DNA of 64,000 nucleotides from DUOX01 sp050944015 (GTDB lineage: Bacteria > Bacillota > Clostridia > Oscillospirales > Oscillospiraceae), in contig JBMNQG010000003.1 of the NCBI GenBank assembly GCA_050944015.1, positions 6,003 through 70,002 of the forward strand. The letters run 5' to 3'. The position numbers and the translations under genes are program-made. Positions 1 through 8,153 of the stretch are shown in pieces; position 1 is the first letter of the stretch, and every line of letters starts with the position of its first letter. Below the pieces are notes generated by a model. The model was not told the DNA's origin. It searched no databases and saw only the letters and a list, made by a program, of their open reading frames with translations.

Positions 1-683
1 ACGTTTCCCCTGCAGTCCCGCATGACCTCAAACTCGATCTCCTTCCACCCAGCAATGCTTTTTTCCACCAGAATCTGACCAATTGGAGACATGGCTATGC
101 CCCCCGCGGCAATGGCGGAGAGCTCTTCCGGGGTTTTGGCGATACCGCCGCCGGTTCCGCCCAGGGTGAAGGCGGGGCGGACGATAACCGGATATCCGAT
201 TTCCTCGGCAAAATCCAGGGCGTCCTGAACATTGAAAACCACCTTGGAAGGCACGCAGAGCTGAGAAATGCCGGCCATGGTCTCCTTAAAAAGCTCCCTG
301 TCCTCAGCCTTGTCAATGGTTTCCGGGGAGGCTCCCAGCAGGCGTACGTTGTGCTTCTCCAAAAAGCCTTCCCTGGCCAGCTTCATGCACAGGGTCAGGC
401 CCGTCTGCCCTCCCAGGCCGGAGAGGATGCTGTCCGGCTTTTCCTTAATAATGATGCGCTTGACGGTTTCCAGCGTCAGGGGCTCAATATAAACCTTATC
501 TGCCATGGCGGTGTCGGTCATGATGGTGGCGGGGTTCGAGTTCAGCAGAACAATCTCAATCCCGTCCTCCCGCAGGGCGCGGCAAGCCTGGGTTCCGGCG
601 TAGTCGAATTCCGCGGCCTGCCCTATTACAATGGGGCCGGAACCAATCATCAGGACCTTATGTATGTTGGGATTCAGCGGCAT
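1..683 (-). CDS. carB: carbamoyl-phosphate synthase large subunit (N-terminal part, cut by window edge)
   Basis: Large subunit of carbamoyl-phosphate synthase, which makes carbamoyl phosphate from bicarbonate, ATP and ammonia delivered by CarA for arginine and pyrimidine synthesis. About 227 N-terminal residues are present; the remaining roughly 840 of the usual 1070 lie beyond the left edge. Visible are the opening motif VLMIGSGPIVIGQ, the AEFDYAGTQAC segment, LNSNPATIMTD, the GGQTGL loop and the ATP-grasp stretch VIVRPAFTLGGTGGGIA. The ATG overlaps the last 10 bases of carA, so the subunits are translationally coupled. Nothing abnormal is visible in the part present. Confidence 0.97.
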   Translation of the reverse strand, partial: MPLNPNIHKVLMIGSGPIVIGQAAEFDYAGTQACRALREDGIEIVLLNSNPATIMTDTAMADKVYIEPLTLETVKRIIIKEKPDSILSGLGGQTGLTLCMKLAREGFLEKHNVRLLGASPETIDKAEDRELFKETMAGISQLCVPSKVVFNVQDALDFAEEIGYPVIVRPAFTLGGTGGGIAKTPEELSAIAAGGIAMSPIGQILVEKSIAGWKEIEFEVMRDCRGN

Positions 684-1759
684 TTTCCCTGCACCTCCGC
701 TCTTCTAAGAAATTCGTCAAAAAGGAATGTGGTATCCAGAGGGCCGGCGCCAGCCTCCGGATGGAACTGAACCGAAAACGCCCGGCCGTCCAGATATTCC
801 AGCCCCTCGCAAGTACCGTCGTTTACATTCGTAAACAGGAGCCTGGCCTTCGCCGGGTCAACGGTTTCGGACAGCACTGTGTAGCCGTGGTTTTGGGATG
901 TTATGTAAACTTTCCCGTCGGTTTCCCGGCGCACCGCCTGGTTGAGCCCCCGGTGGCCGTATTTCATTTTTGCGGTCTTAAAACCTTCAGCCAGCGCAAG
1001 CAGCTGGTGGCCAAGGCAAATGCCGAAGATTATCGCGCCGCTCTGCCTGAGCCGGCTTATGGTTTCAATCACCAGCTTGTTGTCCGCAGGATCGGCGGGG
1101 CCGTTGGAAATCAATATGCCGCGGCCTTTTTTGGCCAGAATTTCAGAGGCGGGTGTATCATGGGGCATCACCCATACGGAACAGCCGCGCTCAAGCAGGC
1201 AGGCGAGGATGCTCTCCTTGTATCCGCAGTCCAATAAAACAATAACCGGACCGTTTTCGGAGCCTTTGTAAAAAACGGGCTCTTTCACCGAAACGGCCGG
1301 CAAAGCAGAGGATACGCGGTAAGCTCTGAGGGCGTCCATGTCGCATTTTCCGGGGTCACGGCAAATCATCCCGTTCATCACGCCATTTTCACGGATGAGA
1401 CGGGTCAGGGCCCGGGTGTCGATACCCTGCAGGCCGACGACGCCGTGCTTTTTCAAATAGGCATCCAAAGTGCCCTCGGAGCGGAAATTGGAGGGCTTAT
1501 CGCAGCATTGGCGCACAATATATGCGCTCAGCCAGGGCTTTTGGCTTTCCTCGTCCTCGGAAATACTGCCGTAATTACCTATGAGGGGAAATGTCTGGAC
1601 AACTCCCTGCCCATAGTAACTCTTGTTGGTAAGTGTTTCCATATAACCAGTCATACCGGTGGCAAATACAATCTCACAAAGCGCTTCGCCTTCCGCCCCC
1701 AGCGGCTGCCCGCGAAAAACCATTCCGTTTTCAAGCACTAAAAACGCAGCATCCCCCAT
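674..1759 (-). CDS. carA: carbamoyl-phosphate synthase small (glutaminase) subunit
   Basis: Glutamine amidotransferase subunit that hydrolyses glutamine and channels ammonia to CarB. 361 residues, normal for the family. The N-terminal CPSase small domain begins GDAAFLVLENGMVFRG and contains the ATGMTGYMET motif. The C-terminal class-I glutaminase has the nucleophile elbow GICLGHQ (Cys about 248) and the His-Glu pair in FHPEAG (about 333 and 335). The frame stays open 14 codons further upstream, but the ATG at 1759 has GGAGG about 9 bases before it and matches family N termini. First gene of carAB, transcribed from the promoter at 1884-1913 under a probable ArgR operator. Confidence 0.97.
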   Translation of the reverse strand: MGDAAFLVLENGMVFRGQPLGAEGEALCEIVFATGMTGYMETLTNKSYYGQGVVQTFPLIGNYGSISEDEESQKPWLSAYIVRQCCDKPSNFRSEGTLDAYLKKHGVVGLQGIDTRALTRLIRENGVMNGMICRDPGKCDMDALRAYRVSSALPAVSVKEPVFYKGSENGPVIVLLDCGYKESILACLLERGCSVWVMPHDTPASEILAKKGRGILISNGPADPADNKLVIETISRLRQSGAIIFGICLGHQLLALAEGFKTAKMKYGHRGLNQAVRRETDGKVYITSQNHGYTVLSETVDPAKARLLFTNVNDGTCEGLEYLDGRAFSVQFHPEAGAGPLDTTFLFDEFLRRAEVQGKCR

Positions 1760-1847
1760 ATAATGGCCTCCTTCACACCACTTTGCCAAGTATGTTACCA
1801 TCTTCAGGCCCTTTTGGGCCGGTTTACAATTACTGGATGTTTATAGG

Positions 1848-1882
1848 TGAATAAATATTTATATTTCGGTTAATATTATTCA
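1848..1882 (-). promoter_or_regulatory. probable ArgR operator: two ARG boxes in the carAB initiation region
   Basis: TGAATAAATATTTA (1848-1861) matches the ARG-box core TGAAT-WWWW-ATTCA at 13 of 14 positions. A weaker box, TGAATAATATTAAC, reads on the minus strand at 1869-1882. The centres are 21 bp apart, the spacing of paired 18-bp ARG boxes separated by 3 bp. The weak box begins right after the -10 and covers the start site, so bound ArgR should block initiation. No ArgR gene is in the window; function is inferred. Confidence 0.65.
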
Positions 1883-1883
1883 C

Positions 1884-1913
1884 TTTATACCACGCGAAAG
1901 GAAAATATGTCAA
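1884..1913 (-). promoter_or_regulatory. carAB promoter
   Basis: Minus-strand TTGACA (1913-1908), an 18-bp spacer, then TATAAA (1889-1884). Start near 1877 gives a leader of about 118 nt before carA. The leader holds a GGCCC/GGGCC stem near 1808-1821 without a U-tract. I see no PyrR-type attenuator. Confidence 0.8.
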
Positions 1914-2139
1914 TCTTCATAATATACAAATTAACTGTCAATAAGCATTGGAAAATATATATTTTTCTATAATATGCCGTAGCGGCGCCTGAATACAATC
2001 TCAAAACGTGTGCTACATAAATAAACAATAATGCCCGGGAAAGCACGAAAAATCGTGCAGTCTCAGGCATTTGCCGTTTTGAAAAAATGAGAATAAATCG
2101 TTCCCCATATTGAAGGCACCTTCAAGTTAATATTCTAAA

Positions 2140-2494
2140 TTACTGGCCCGTGTTTTCGCCGGTTTTCTGTTCAAACCGGTTTTTGCGCGTCCGGCTGGGC
2201 ACCTCCGTTGGGTATTCGCCGGTAAAGCAGGCCGTGCAGCAGGTTTCGGGGGCGTCGCCTGGCGAGCATTTTCACATGCTCAACGCTCAAGTAGCCCAGG
2301 CTGTCCGCGCCGATTTCTTCGGCAATTTCCTTCACTGTGGACCGGCAGGCAATCAGGTCGTCCCTGGAGTCAATGTCCGTGCCATACCAGCAGGGATTGA
2401 GGAAAGGCGGCGCTGAAACGCGGACATGCACCTCTTTGGCGCCCGCGTCCCTGAGAACCCTGATAAGCCGGCGGATGGTGGTGCCCCGGACAAT
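2140..2494 (-). pseudogene. purF: purF remnant (C-terminal part of amidophosphoribosyltransferase), frameshifted
   Basis: Decayed end of glutamine PRPP amidotransferase, the first enzyme of purine synthesis. On the minus strand the frame starts abruptly at IVRGTTIRRLI (the PRPP-binding loop region). It continues through VHVRVSAPPFLNPCWYGTDIDS and GADSLGYLSVEHVKMLA, all PurF hallmarks. Then one extra base near 2255 shifts the frame to GDAPETCCTACFTGEYPTEVPS, ending at TAA (2140-2142). Only about 115 of roughly 470 codons remain: the glutaminase domain and start are absent, so this cannot make enzyme. A functional purF presumably lies elsewhere. Confidence 0.85.
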
Positions 2495-2598
2495 AAATCT
2501 TCATAATACACAAATAAACCGACAAGCAGCATGGTCATACCCATGTTTTTTATAATGCCTCAAGCCAGCCCAAGGCCCACGCACGATTAAAAAGCGCA

Positions 2599-2631
2599 TT
2601 AAAAGCGGCCTGAGAATAAGGCCGCTTTTAA
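2599..2631 (-). terminator. hairpin, probable terminator downstream of nrdR
   Basis: A 12-bp perfect stem, TTAAAAGCGGCC / GGCCGCTTTTAA, with a 9-base loop. Its A/T flanks let it work in both directions. It lies 180 bp past the nrdR stop and ahead of the purF remnant. Confidence 0.6.
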
Positions 2632-2682
2632 TATCAAAAATACTAAACCTATAATGAACAGGAAAGGTGTTTTTAATTCAAG

Positions 2683-2803
2683 ATAGGAAGTGTCTCGATT
2701 GAGGCGCTTCCTCATTTTCGGCTTTATGACTATGGATTAAAAAGGCTGTATGTTTGGTCAAGGCACGACAAAGTCACCTAGCAAGCGAAGGCGTGCTTGC
2801 GAA
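2683..2803. repeat. non-coding stretch with two further inverted repeats
   Basis: From 2495 to 2812 I find no intact gene. Besides the hairpin at 2599-2631 there is an imperfect inverted repeat AGGAAGTG...CGCTTCCT near 2683-2711 and GCAAGC...GCTTGC near 2782-2801. Neither has a clean U-tract. They may be decayed mobile or intergenic repeat units; only the local copies are visible here. Confidence 0.35.
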
Positions 2804-2812
2804 CGGGTATAA

Positions 2813-3271
2813 TTATTTTTTATCCCCAAGCAGCTTGTTTAGCTCCTCCATGAAGGTGTTTATATCCTTAAACTGGCGATAAACGGAAGCGAAACGCACA
2901 TAGGCCACTTCGTCCACATTCTTAAGACGTTTCATAACAAGCTCGCCGATTTTTGTGGACGTTATCTCCCGCTCAAGTGAGTTTTGCAGTTCCTGTTCAA
3001 TTTCGTTGGCGATATTTTCAATTTCCTGTATAGGCACAGGCCTTTTTTCACACGCCCTGAGCATGCCGTTTAGCAGTTTCATTTTGTCAAAGGTCTGGCG
3101 GCTTCCGTCGCGCTTGATTACCACCAGAGGCAAGCGCTCCATGATTTCATATGTTGTAAACCTCTTTTGGCAGGAGAGGCATTCGCGGCGGCGACGAATT
3201 GTGGCCCCTTCATCCGCAGGGCGTGAGTCCACGACCTTGCTTTCGGAGTAGCCGCAAAATGGGCATTTCAT
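2813..3271 (-). CDS. nrdR: transcriptional repressor NrdR
   Basis: Zinc-ribbon/ATP-cone repressor of ribonucleotide reductase genes that responds to ATP/dATP. 152 residues, the normal length. The N-terminal zinc ribbon has paired cysteines (MKCPFCG and ECLSCQKRF) around the conserved SKVVDSRP...IRRRREC core. The ATP-cone follows from about residue 46 (PLVVIKRDGSRQTFDKMKLL). The frame is open 18 codons further upstream, but the ATG at 3271 precedes the invariant MKCPFCG and has a GGGGGA ribosome site. No nrd genes or obvious NrdR boxes are in the window. It is divergent from the small membrane protein at 3449. Confidence 0.95.
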   Translation of the reverse strand: MKCPFCGYSESKVVDSRPADEGATIRRRRECLSCQKRFTTYEIMERLPLVVIKRDGSRQTFDKMKLLNGMLRACEKRPVPIQEIENIANEIEQELQNSLEREITSTKIGELVMKRLKNVDEVAYVRFASVYRQFKDINTFMEELNKLLGDKK

Positions 3272-3400
3272 ATTGCTATTCCCCCAGTAACACAATATAA
3301 CAATTCTAATAATAACACAAAACACAACATCTTGCCATATAAAAATTCGGGGTTACTCCGTTAAACCGGGATACGGAAGCAAAATGGAAAGTATTTGCCC

Positions 3401-3430
3401 TTGAAGCAGGAGCTTCAAAAAGTATACAAT
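3401..3430 (+). promoter_or_regulatory. promoter with embedded inverted repeat for the 82-aa protein
   Basis: TTGAAG (3401-3406), 18 bp, TACAAT (3425-3430). A perfect inverted repeat, TTGAAGC-agga-GCTTCAA (3401-3418), covers the -35 and half the spacer, which is a typical repressor-site position. The regulator is unknown. Confidence 0.6.
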
Positions 3431-3448
3431 AGCCTTTGAGGTGAAAAT

Positions 3449-3697
3449 ATGGTCCTGCGCAAGCTGTTACATAGAATTCTGAACATGTGCAATCCGGCCT
3501 GGGGCGCTCTCAGGGGCACTTTAATGCTAAGCTGCACAATGGTTTTTTGTGCTTTTGTGATACTCATAGAAATAGGCCCGGTCTCCATTGATACATATTA
3601 CCTGTATCTTTGCGCCAGGGAACTGGCCACCGCCCCGGCGGGACTGCTCCTTGTTGCCGCAATAGGCACCGTATGCCTTGAGGAACAGGCGGAATAG
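3449..3697 (+). CDS. small membrane protein of unknown function (82 aa)
   Basis: I do not recognise a family. An amphipathic, basic N terminus (residues 1-24) is followed by two hydrophobic segments: about 25-46 (LMLSCTMVFCAFVILIEIG) and about 60-75 (ATAPAGLLLVAAIGTV). A short polar loop with YYLYLCARE lies between them and an acidic tail follows. It probably sits in the cytoplasmic membrane as a two-pass protein. AGGTG lies 5 bases before the ATG, and a good promoter overlapping an inverted repeat lies upstream, which supports a real gene. It converges on rnmV with only 2 bases between stops. Confidence 0.6.
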   Translation: MVLRKLLHRILNMCNPAWGALRGTLMLSCTMVFCAFVILIEIGPVSIDTYYLYLCARELATAPAGLLLVAAIGTVCLEEQAE

Positions 3698-3699
3698 GG

Positions 3700-4302
3700 C
3701 TATTCCGGCTGCCTAAAAACCTCATCCAGCTTTTTAAAAAAATCCTCGCGGCTCATGATGGCGTTCAGCACATCCAGAAGTGCGTTGGCGGACAGTTTCT
3801 CCGGCAGGTCAAGCATTTTTATTAGCCTGCGCCGTTTTTCTTCGCTGCCCGGCTTTCCCGAAAGCCCAACGGCATAAAGGTCCGCCTTCGTTATCTGGTC
3901 CGGGCTTTTCTCCGGCTGTTTCTCGCTCATGGTGGCTCCAGCCCTGCGAAGCGCCTCTATAATGACCTCCGGCCTCATGCCTTCTACCCCCAGCTTCCCC
4001 TCTTTTGATAGGGAGCTTTTTCGTTTTTCCCGGCCTTCTATGTCGGGGATATAGGCATGCTTTACCTTGGAGGGGTCAATGGCCCCCTTCAGATAATTGC
4101 GGATGACAAAACCTGCCCCGTCGCTGTCCGTAAGTATGATAAGTCCCCGGGCGTCGGCTATGCGGCGGAGAAGCTCCAGCTTTTCCCTATTGGAAAAGAT
4201 GCCGAAGCCCTCGGTTTCGATTATGGTGGCGTCCACAATTTGGCTGAGGGTATTTTTATCGTAACGGCCCTCAACAACTATGACTTCTCTTACCTTAATC
4301 AT
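3700..4302 (-). CDS. rnmV: ribonuclease M5
   Basis: TOPRIM nuclease that matures the ends of precursor 5S rRNA in low-GC Gram-positives. 200 residues, slightly longer than the usual 180-190. The TOPRIM core is clear: VVEGRYDK with the catalytic Glu near residue 11, ILTDSDGAG with the DxD pair near 58-60, and the AYIPDIEGREKRK segment typical of M5. The C-terminal half carries the rRNA-recognition region. The start overlaps the holA stop by 4 bases, so it is the last gene of comEC-holA-rnmV. Confidence 0.93.
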   Translation of the reverse strand: MIKVREVIVVEGRYDKNTLSQIVDATIIETEGFGIFSNREKLELLRRIADARGLIILTDSDGAGFVIRNYLKGAIDPSKVKHAYIPDIEGREKRKSSLSKEGKLGVEGMRPEVIIEALRRAGATMSEKQPEKSPDQITKADLYAVGLSGKPGSEEKRRRLIKMLDLPEKLSANALLDVLNAIMSREDFFKKLDEVFRQPE

Positions 4303-5333
4303 AGGCTGTCACCCAGAGCCAGCTGCAGGAGCAAATTTTTCAGCAGTGCCTCGTCATCGGCGCTGCTGCTTTTCATTTTGTAGTCTGTTTCGGTGCAAAG
4401 CTCCACCGCCCGGGCGAGCCTGTCCAGCGTGAAGCCGCCGGCGCTGGACAGCAGCCTTTTGGCCATGAAGTCGTACTTCAGCCCGCAGGTTTCCATGACG
4501 TAGCTCTTGCCCAGGCCGCTGTCAATGGCGAGCCTGGCGGCGTAGAGGTTTCGCATCTGCTGGCCTATTATTGCCAGCAGCTTTATGGGAGCCTCCCTGG
4601 AGGCCAGCAGATCCGCCAGGATTGCCGCGGCGCCGTCGAAATCCCGGGCGGCCAAGCGGTCCGTCATCTCAAATACATTTGCCTCAGGTATCCTCTGGGC
4701 AACGGCGTTAATATCCTCCCGGGTTATTGCATTGGATTTGGCATATGCGGACAATTTTTCTACCTCCGGTATAAGGCGGTTCATGAGGCTGCCGGAAATG
4801 AATATCAGATACTCGGCGTTCTCCCTGCTAATGGTCTTGCCCAGGGCCTCGAAACGGCGGCTGAGCCATTTGACAAGCTGGCTTGTGCTCTGGGAGGTAA
4901 ACTGTATGACCCTCCCGTGCTCTTTAATGGTTTTATAGGCTGACAGCCGGCCATCCGGCTCATAATCAGGCCCCAGCACGAAAACAAGGGTACAGTAACC
5001 CGGCAAATCCCCTATGATTTCCTTCAATACTTTCAGATCGGCGTCCCGGCATTTGTTTATGTCGTAGTCCCGAACCTCGATGAGGGTACGGTCGGAGAAA
5101 AATGGGAGGCTGTCCACAGCGTCCGACAGGCTTTTCATATCCACAGCCGGGCCGTCAAAGCGCTTATAGTTGAATTCCTCTGCCCCTTCCGGGAGGCAGA
5201 GCTTTTTTATCTCCAGCAAAAACTGCTCGCGGAGATAATCCTCCTCGCCCCAGAGGAGGTACAGGTTTTCCGGCCCCTTGGCTTTTAATTCCCGCAAGAG
5301 GGCATTGTAATCTATAGTCGCACTTTTTGCCAT
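4299..5333 (-). CDS. holA: DNA polymerase III, delta subunit
   Basis: Clamp-loader delta subunit that opens the beta sliding clamp. 344 residues, normal for the family. The N-terminal domain starts LYLLWGEEDYLREQFL, the usual delta opening, and contains SLPFFSDRTLIEV. The AAA-like middle and C-terminal collar domain (QQMRNLYAARLAIDSGL; LCTETDYKMKSS near the end) are in order. A GTG three codons earlier is possible, but AGG sits 8 bases from the ATG at 5333. It begins 9 bases after the comEC stop and overlaps rnmV by 4 bases. Confidence 0.92.
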   Translation of the reverse strand: MAKSATIDYNALLRELKAKGPENLYLLWGEEDYLREQFLLEIKKLCLPEGAEEFNYKRFDGPAVDMKSLSDAVDSLPFFSDRTLIEVRDYDINKCRDADLKVLKEIIGDLPGYCTLVFVLGPDYEPDGRLSAYKTIKEHGRVIQFTSQSTSQLVKWLSRRFEALGKTISRENAEYLIFISGSLMNRLIPEVEKLSAYAKSNAITREDINAVAQRIPEANVFEMTDRLAARDFDGAAAILADLLASREAPIKLLAIIGQQMRNLYAARLAIDSGLGKSYVMETCGLKYDFMAKRLLSSAGGFTLDRLARAVELCTETDYKMKSSSADDEALLKNLLLQLALGDSL

Positions 5334-5342
5334 CTTAAGCAC

Positions 5343-7694
5343 CTAATTCAGCCTTATACTAATATTACCCATCAGGTCCGTGCGGTAAATATCAATACCC
5401 ACGTCATCCAGGCGATTTAGCACCTGGGAGGTGGGGTGTCCATAACTATTGTAGCCTACGGATATTATAGCAGATTCCGGGGTGGCCGCATCCAGCAGCT
5501 CCTGTGAAGTGGAATAGCGCGAGCCGTGGTGTCCCACTATAAGAAGCTCTGTGTCCGGGAGATCGGCAAGAGACAGGAGCTTTCGCTCCACGGTGGCGTT
5601 CACATCCCCCGTGATAAGGGCGTCGAAGTCCCCGATGGAGGCCATGACGATTATGCCCCGTTCATTGGAATCCGTTGAACCCAGAGGGGCGAAAAGCTTT
5701 AGGGTTATTCCGCCAACAGCCACTTCAAGGTTTTCCGTGACATAAATGATTTCTGTGCCGCTGGTTCTTGCCAGCTCCAATATTTTGTCGCGCAGCCCGT
5801 CATCGTCGCTCATGTCAATTGACAGGGCAATGCGCCTTACATCCAGCCTTGAAAACAGGGCCTCGACTCCTCCGGCGTGGTCTTTATGGAAGTGGGTCAG
5901 AACCAAAAGGTCGATACGGCCTCTCCCCTGCCCCAGCAAATAATCCGCCGCGGTGTCGCCGGCGTTTCGGTTGGTGCCCGTTCCGCCGCAGTCCACGACA
6001 ACGGTGCCGGTCTTGGATATAATGGCTATGCACTGGCCCTGTCCCACGTCTATGGCGGTGAACATGCCTTTTCCGGTATCCAGAAAGACCATAGAGAAGA
6101 ATATGGTCCCGCATAGCGCCATGACGGACAGGCATACGGGCAGCACCGGACGTAAGGGCTTCTTCCCCTTGAGGGCGTAGGAAACAGCAAAAATTATATA
6201 AACCAACACAAGCCACCAGGCAACAAGGGGATTGACGGTATAGGCGGTCGCAAAGGGCAGACCGGCAATAAACTTCACAAGGACTATTACATAGCGCAGC
6301 AGCCAGGCGATTACCCATCCCAAAACATTTGCCAGGCCGCCCCATATCATGCCTGCCAGACAAATCAGATACCCCAGCACGAAACACCAGGACATTGCAA
6401 AAAGGCAGAGCATGTTGGTTAGGACGCCGTAAAGGGAGACATACGAAAAATGCACGGCCACCAGCGGCGTAGAAAAGGCAATTGCGCCTATGGTGCTTGA
6501 AAAGCTGTTTATAACCCAGCGGAGGGGCTTAGGAACATATTTGTTGCCCGACAGCCTGGATTTTTCGGCCCATGCCCACAGGGACTTATATACCCTCGGC
6601 GTTATTGCAAGCACGCCCGCCATGGCGGCAAAGGAAAGCTGGAGCCCCACGCTGGCGGCGGAGGAGGGGTTTATCAGAAGGAGCAGGGCCAAAACCGCGG
6701 ACATGGAGGTTATTTCGTCGTTTTCCCTCCTCAGCAGGGGCGCTATAAGCAGCAGAATCTGCATGAAACCCGCCCTGACTACGGAAGGGCTGCCGCCGGA
6801 CATGAATATGTAGACAATTATTAGGGGTATGCATATAAAAGCGGTGCGCCTTCTCCTGCCGGTAATACGGCGCACGAAGCCAACAATGTAGGCCACATTT
6901 GTGCCGGATATGGCCACCGCGTGCATTACACCCGTAGTTCCCATGGCGGAGTAGAGCCTGCGGTCTCCGGAAAGCCCGGTGGTGTCCCCCGTCAGCAGGG
7001 CTTTCATTAGGGCCGATACATCCGAGGGGAAGCGAAGCTCGCTTTGCCTTTTCACCGTCTGGGCAATTTGCTTGGGAAAGTACAGGAAGGACAGGCGCCA
7101 GCGCCCTGTTACCTCTACATCGCCCTTGAGGTAGGCCAGCGCGAATATGCCCCGGGAAGTGTACATGTTTGTCTCGTCCCCGTATCGGGTTACGGCTGAG
7201 GCAATCTTCACAGGGGCAGTTATTATATCCCCGGGGGTCAGCTCAGGGAAGGATGAGTCGAATGTATAAATTGCGGTTTTTACGCCGGGCGAGTCCTGCC
7301 CTATAGGCTTGACGAAGATATAGTCGCTTCCCTGACCGTGGACAGCATAATCCAGCACCCTGGCGGTAATGGTCATTTCCTGACCGGCCAGCTCCTCGGC
7401 AGGCTCTATCACAAGCCGGTAGTGCCCCCAGCTCCAGGCAAAACCTATGGCTGCGGAAACGGCAATCAGCAGTGCCCGAAGCCGCAGGTCCCCTTTTAAT
7501 ATCAGTGAGATGAGGGAAAGCACGGCGAAAACAGCCGCCGCATATGGCTGCCACTGTCTGGGAATCACATACTGGGCGGCATAAACGGCTCCGGAATACC
7601 CCAGGGCGGCAGTCGCCAGCTTACGCATGCCGCCAGCGCCCCGGGAAGTTTTTTGGCATGCTGTCCTGTAAAGTGCAAAGCGGCGCTCCTGCAT
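5343..7694 (-). CDS. comEC: DNA internalisation competence protein ComEC/Rec2
   Basis: Polytopic channel that carries transforming single-stranded DNA across the membrane. 783 residues, full length. N-terminal hydrophobic helices (about 25-90) precede an extracellular OB-like region (about 95-210). The Competence domain follows (about 220-490; note HAVAISGTNVAYIVGF). A C-terminal metallo-beta-lactamase domain (about 530-770) has LTHFHKDHAGG, GDVNATVE and VGHHGSRYSTS. The ATG has AGGTGG 5 bases upstream. The frame is intact, so DNA uptake ability is possible, though no other competence gene is present here. Confidence 0.95.
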   Translation of the reverse strand: MQERRFALYRTACQKTSRGAGGMRKLATAALGYSGAVYAAQYVIPRQWQPYAAAVFAVLSLISLILKGDLRLRALLIAVSAAIGFAWSWGHYRLVIEPAEELAGQEMTITARVLDYAVHGQGSDYIFVKPIGQDSPGVKTAIYTFDSSFPELTPGDIITAPVKIASAVTRYGDETNMYTSRGIFALAYLKGDVEVTGRWRLSFLYFPKQIAQTVKRQSELRFPSDVSALMKALLTGDTTGLSGDRRLYSAMGTTGVMHAVAISGTNVAYIVGFVRRITGRRRRTAFICIPLIIVYIFMSGGSPSVVRAGFMQILLLIAPLLRRENDEITSMSAVLALLLLINPSSAASVGLQLSFAAMAGVLAITPRVYKSLWAWAEKSRLSGNKYVPKPLRWVINSFSSTIGAIAFSTPLVAVHFSYVSLYGVLTNMLCLFAMSWCFVLGYLICLAGMIWGGLANVLGWVIAWLLRYVIVLVKFIAGLPFATAYTVNPLVAWWLVLVYIIFAVSYALKGKKPLRPVLPVCLSVMALCGTIFFSMVFLDTGKGMFTAIDVGQGQCIAIISKTGTVVVDCGGTGTNRNAGDTAADYLLGQGRGRIDLLVLTHFHKDHAGGVEALFSRLDVRRIALSIDMSDDDGLRDKILELARTSGTEIIYVTENLEVAVGGITLKLFAPLGSTDSNERGIIVMASIGDFDALITGDVNATVERKLLSLADLPDTELLIVGHHGSRYSTSQELLDAATPESAIISVGYNSYGHPTSQVLNRLDDVGIDIYRTDLMGNISIRLN

Positions 7695-7763
7695 AAAACC
7701 ACCTCATAATTAGCTGAACATGGAAAGTGATTTAGTATGCCATTTTATTATGACAAAACAGCT

Positions 7764-7788
7764 TCGGGCGGCCATACAGGTCGCCCGA
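7764..7788 (-). terminator. weak hairpin after hinT
   Basis: TCGGGCG / CGCCCGA stem with an 11-base loop, followed on the minus strand by AGCTGTTTTG. It may partly separate alaS-hinT from comEC; the U-tract is poor. Confidence 0.4.
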
Positions 7789-7806
7789 TTCTGATTTGCC
7801 GATGAT

Positions 7807-8148
7807 TTAAACTAATTTCTCGCCTAATTTTTTCCCGGCCAAAACGTGGAAGTGAAGGTGAGGCACGGTTTGACCGCCGTCGCTTCCACAGTTGTTGATG
7901 ACGCGGAAACCGTTTTTAAGCCCCTGGGACTTAGCCAGGGAGGCAATTACTTCAAAGCACTTGGCGATGATTTGAGAATTCTCCGGGGTAATCTCCGCCG
8001 TGGAGCCGATATGCTCCTTGGGGATTACCAGAAAATGAACGGGAGCCTGAGGGTTGATATCCTTAAAGGCGTATACGCCTTCGCCGTCATAGAGGCAGCT
8101 CGAGGGTATTTCTCCCGCAGCTATCTTACAGAAAATGCAGTCAGACAT
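7807..8148 (-). CDS. hinT: HIT family nucleotide hydrolase
   Basis: Histidine-triad purine phosphoramidase of the HinT type, which can hydrolyse AMP conjugates such as aminoacyl-adenylates. 113 residues. The triad HLHFHV is at 97-102, and the N terminus CIFCKIAAGEIPS carries a CxxC pair often seen in Firmicutes members. It starts 5 bases after alaS. That is a sensible pairing, since HinT can clear aminoacyl-AMP made by synthetases, but the link is inference. Confidence 0.93.
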   Translation of the reverse strand: MSDCIFCKIAAGEIPSSCLYDGEGVYAFKDINPQAPVHFLVIPKEHIGSTAEITPENSQIIAKCFEVIASLAKSQGLKNGFRVINNCGSDGGQTVPHLHFHVLAGKKLGEKLV

Positions 8149-8153
8149 TTTAA

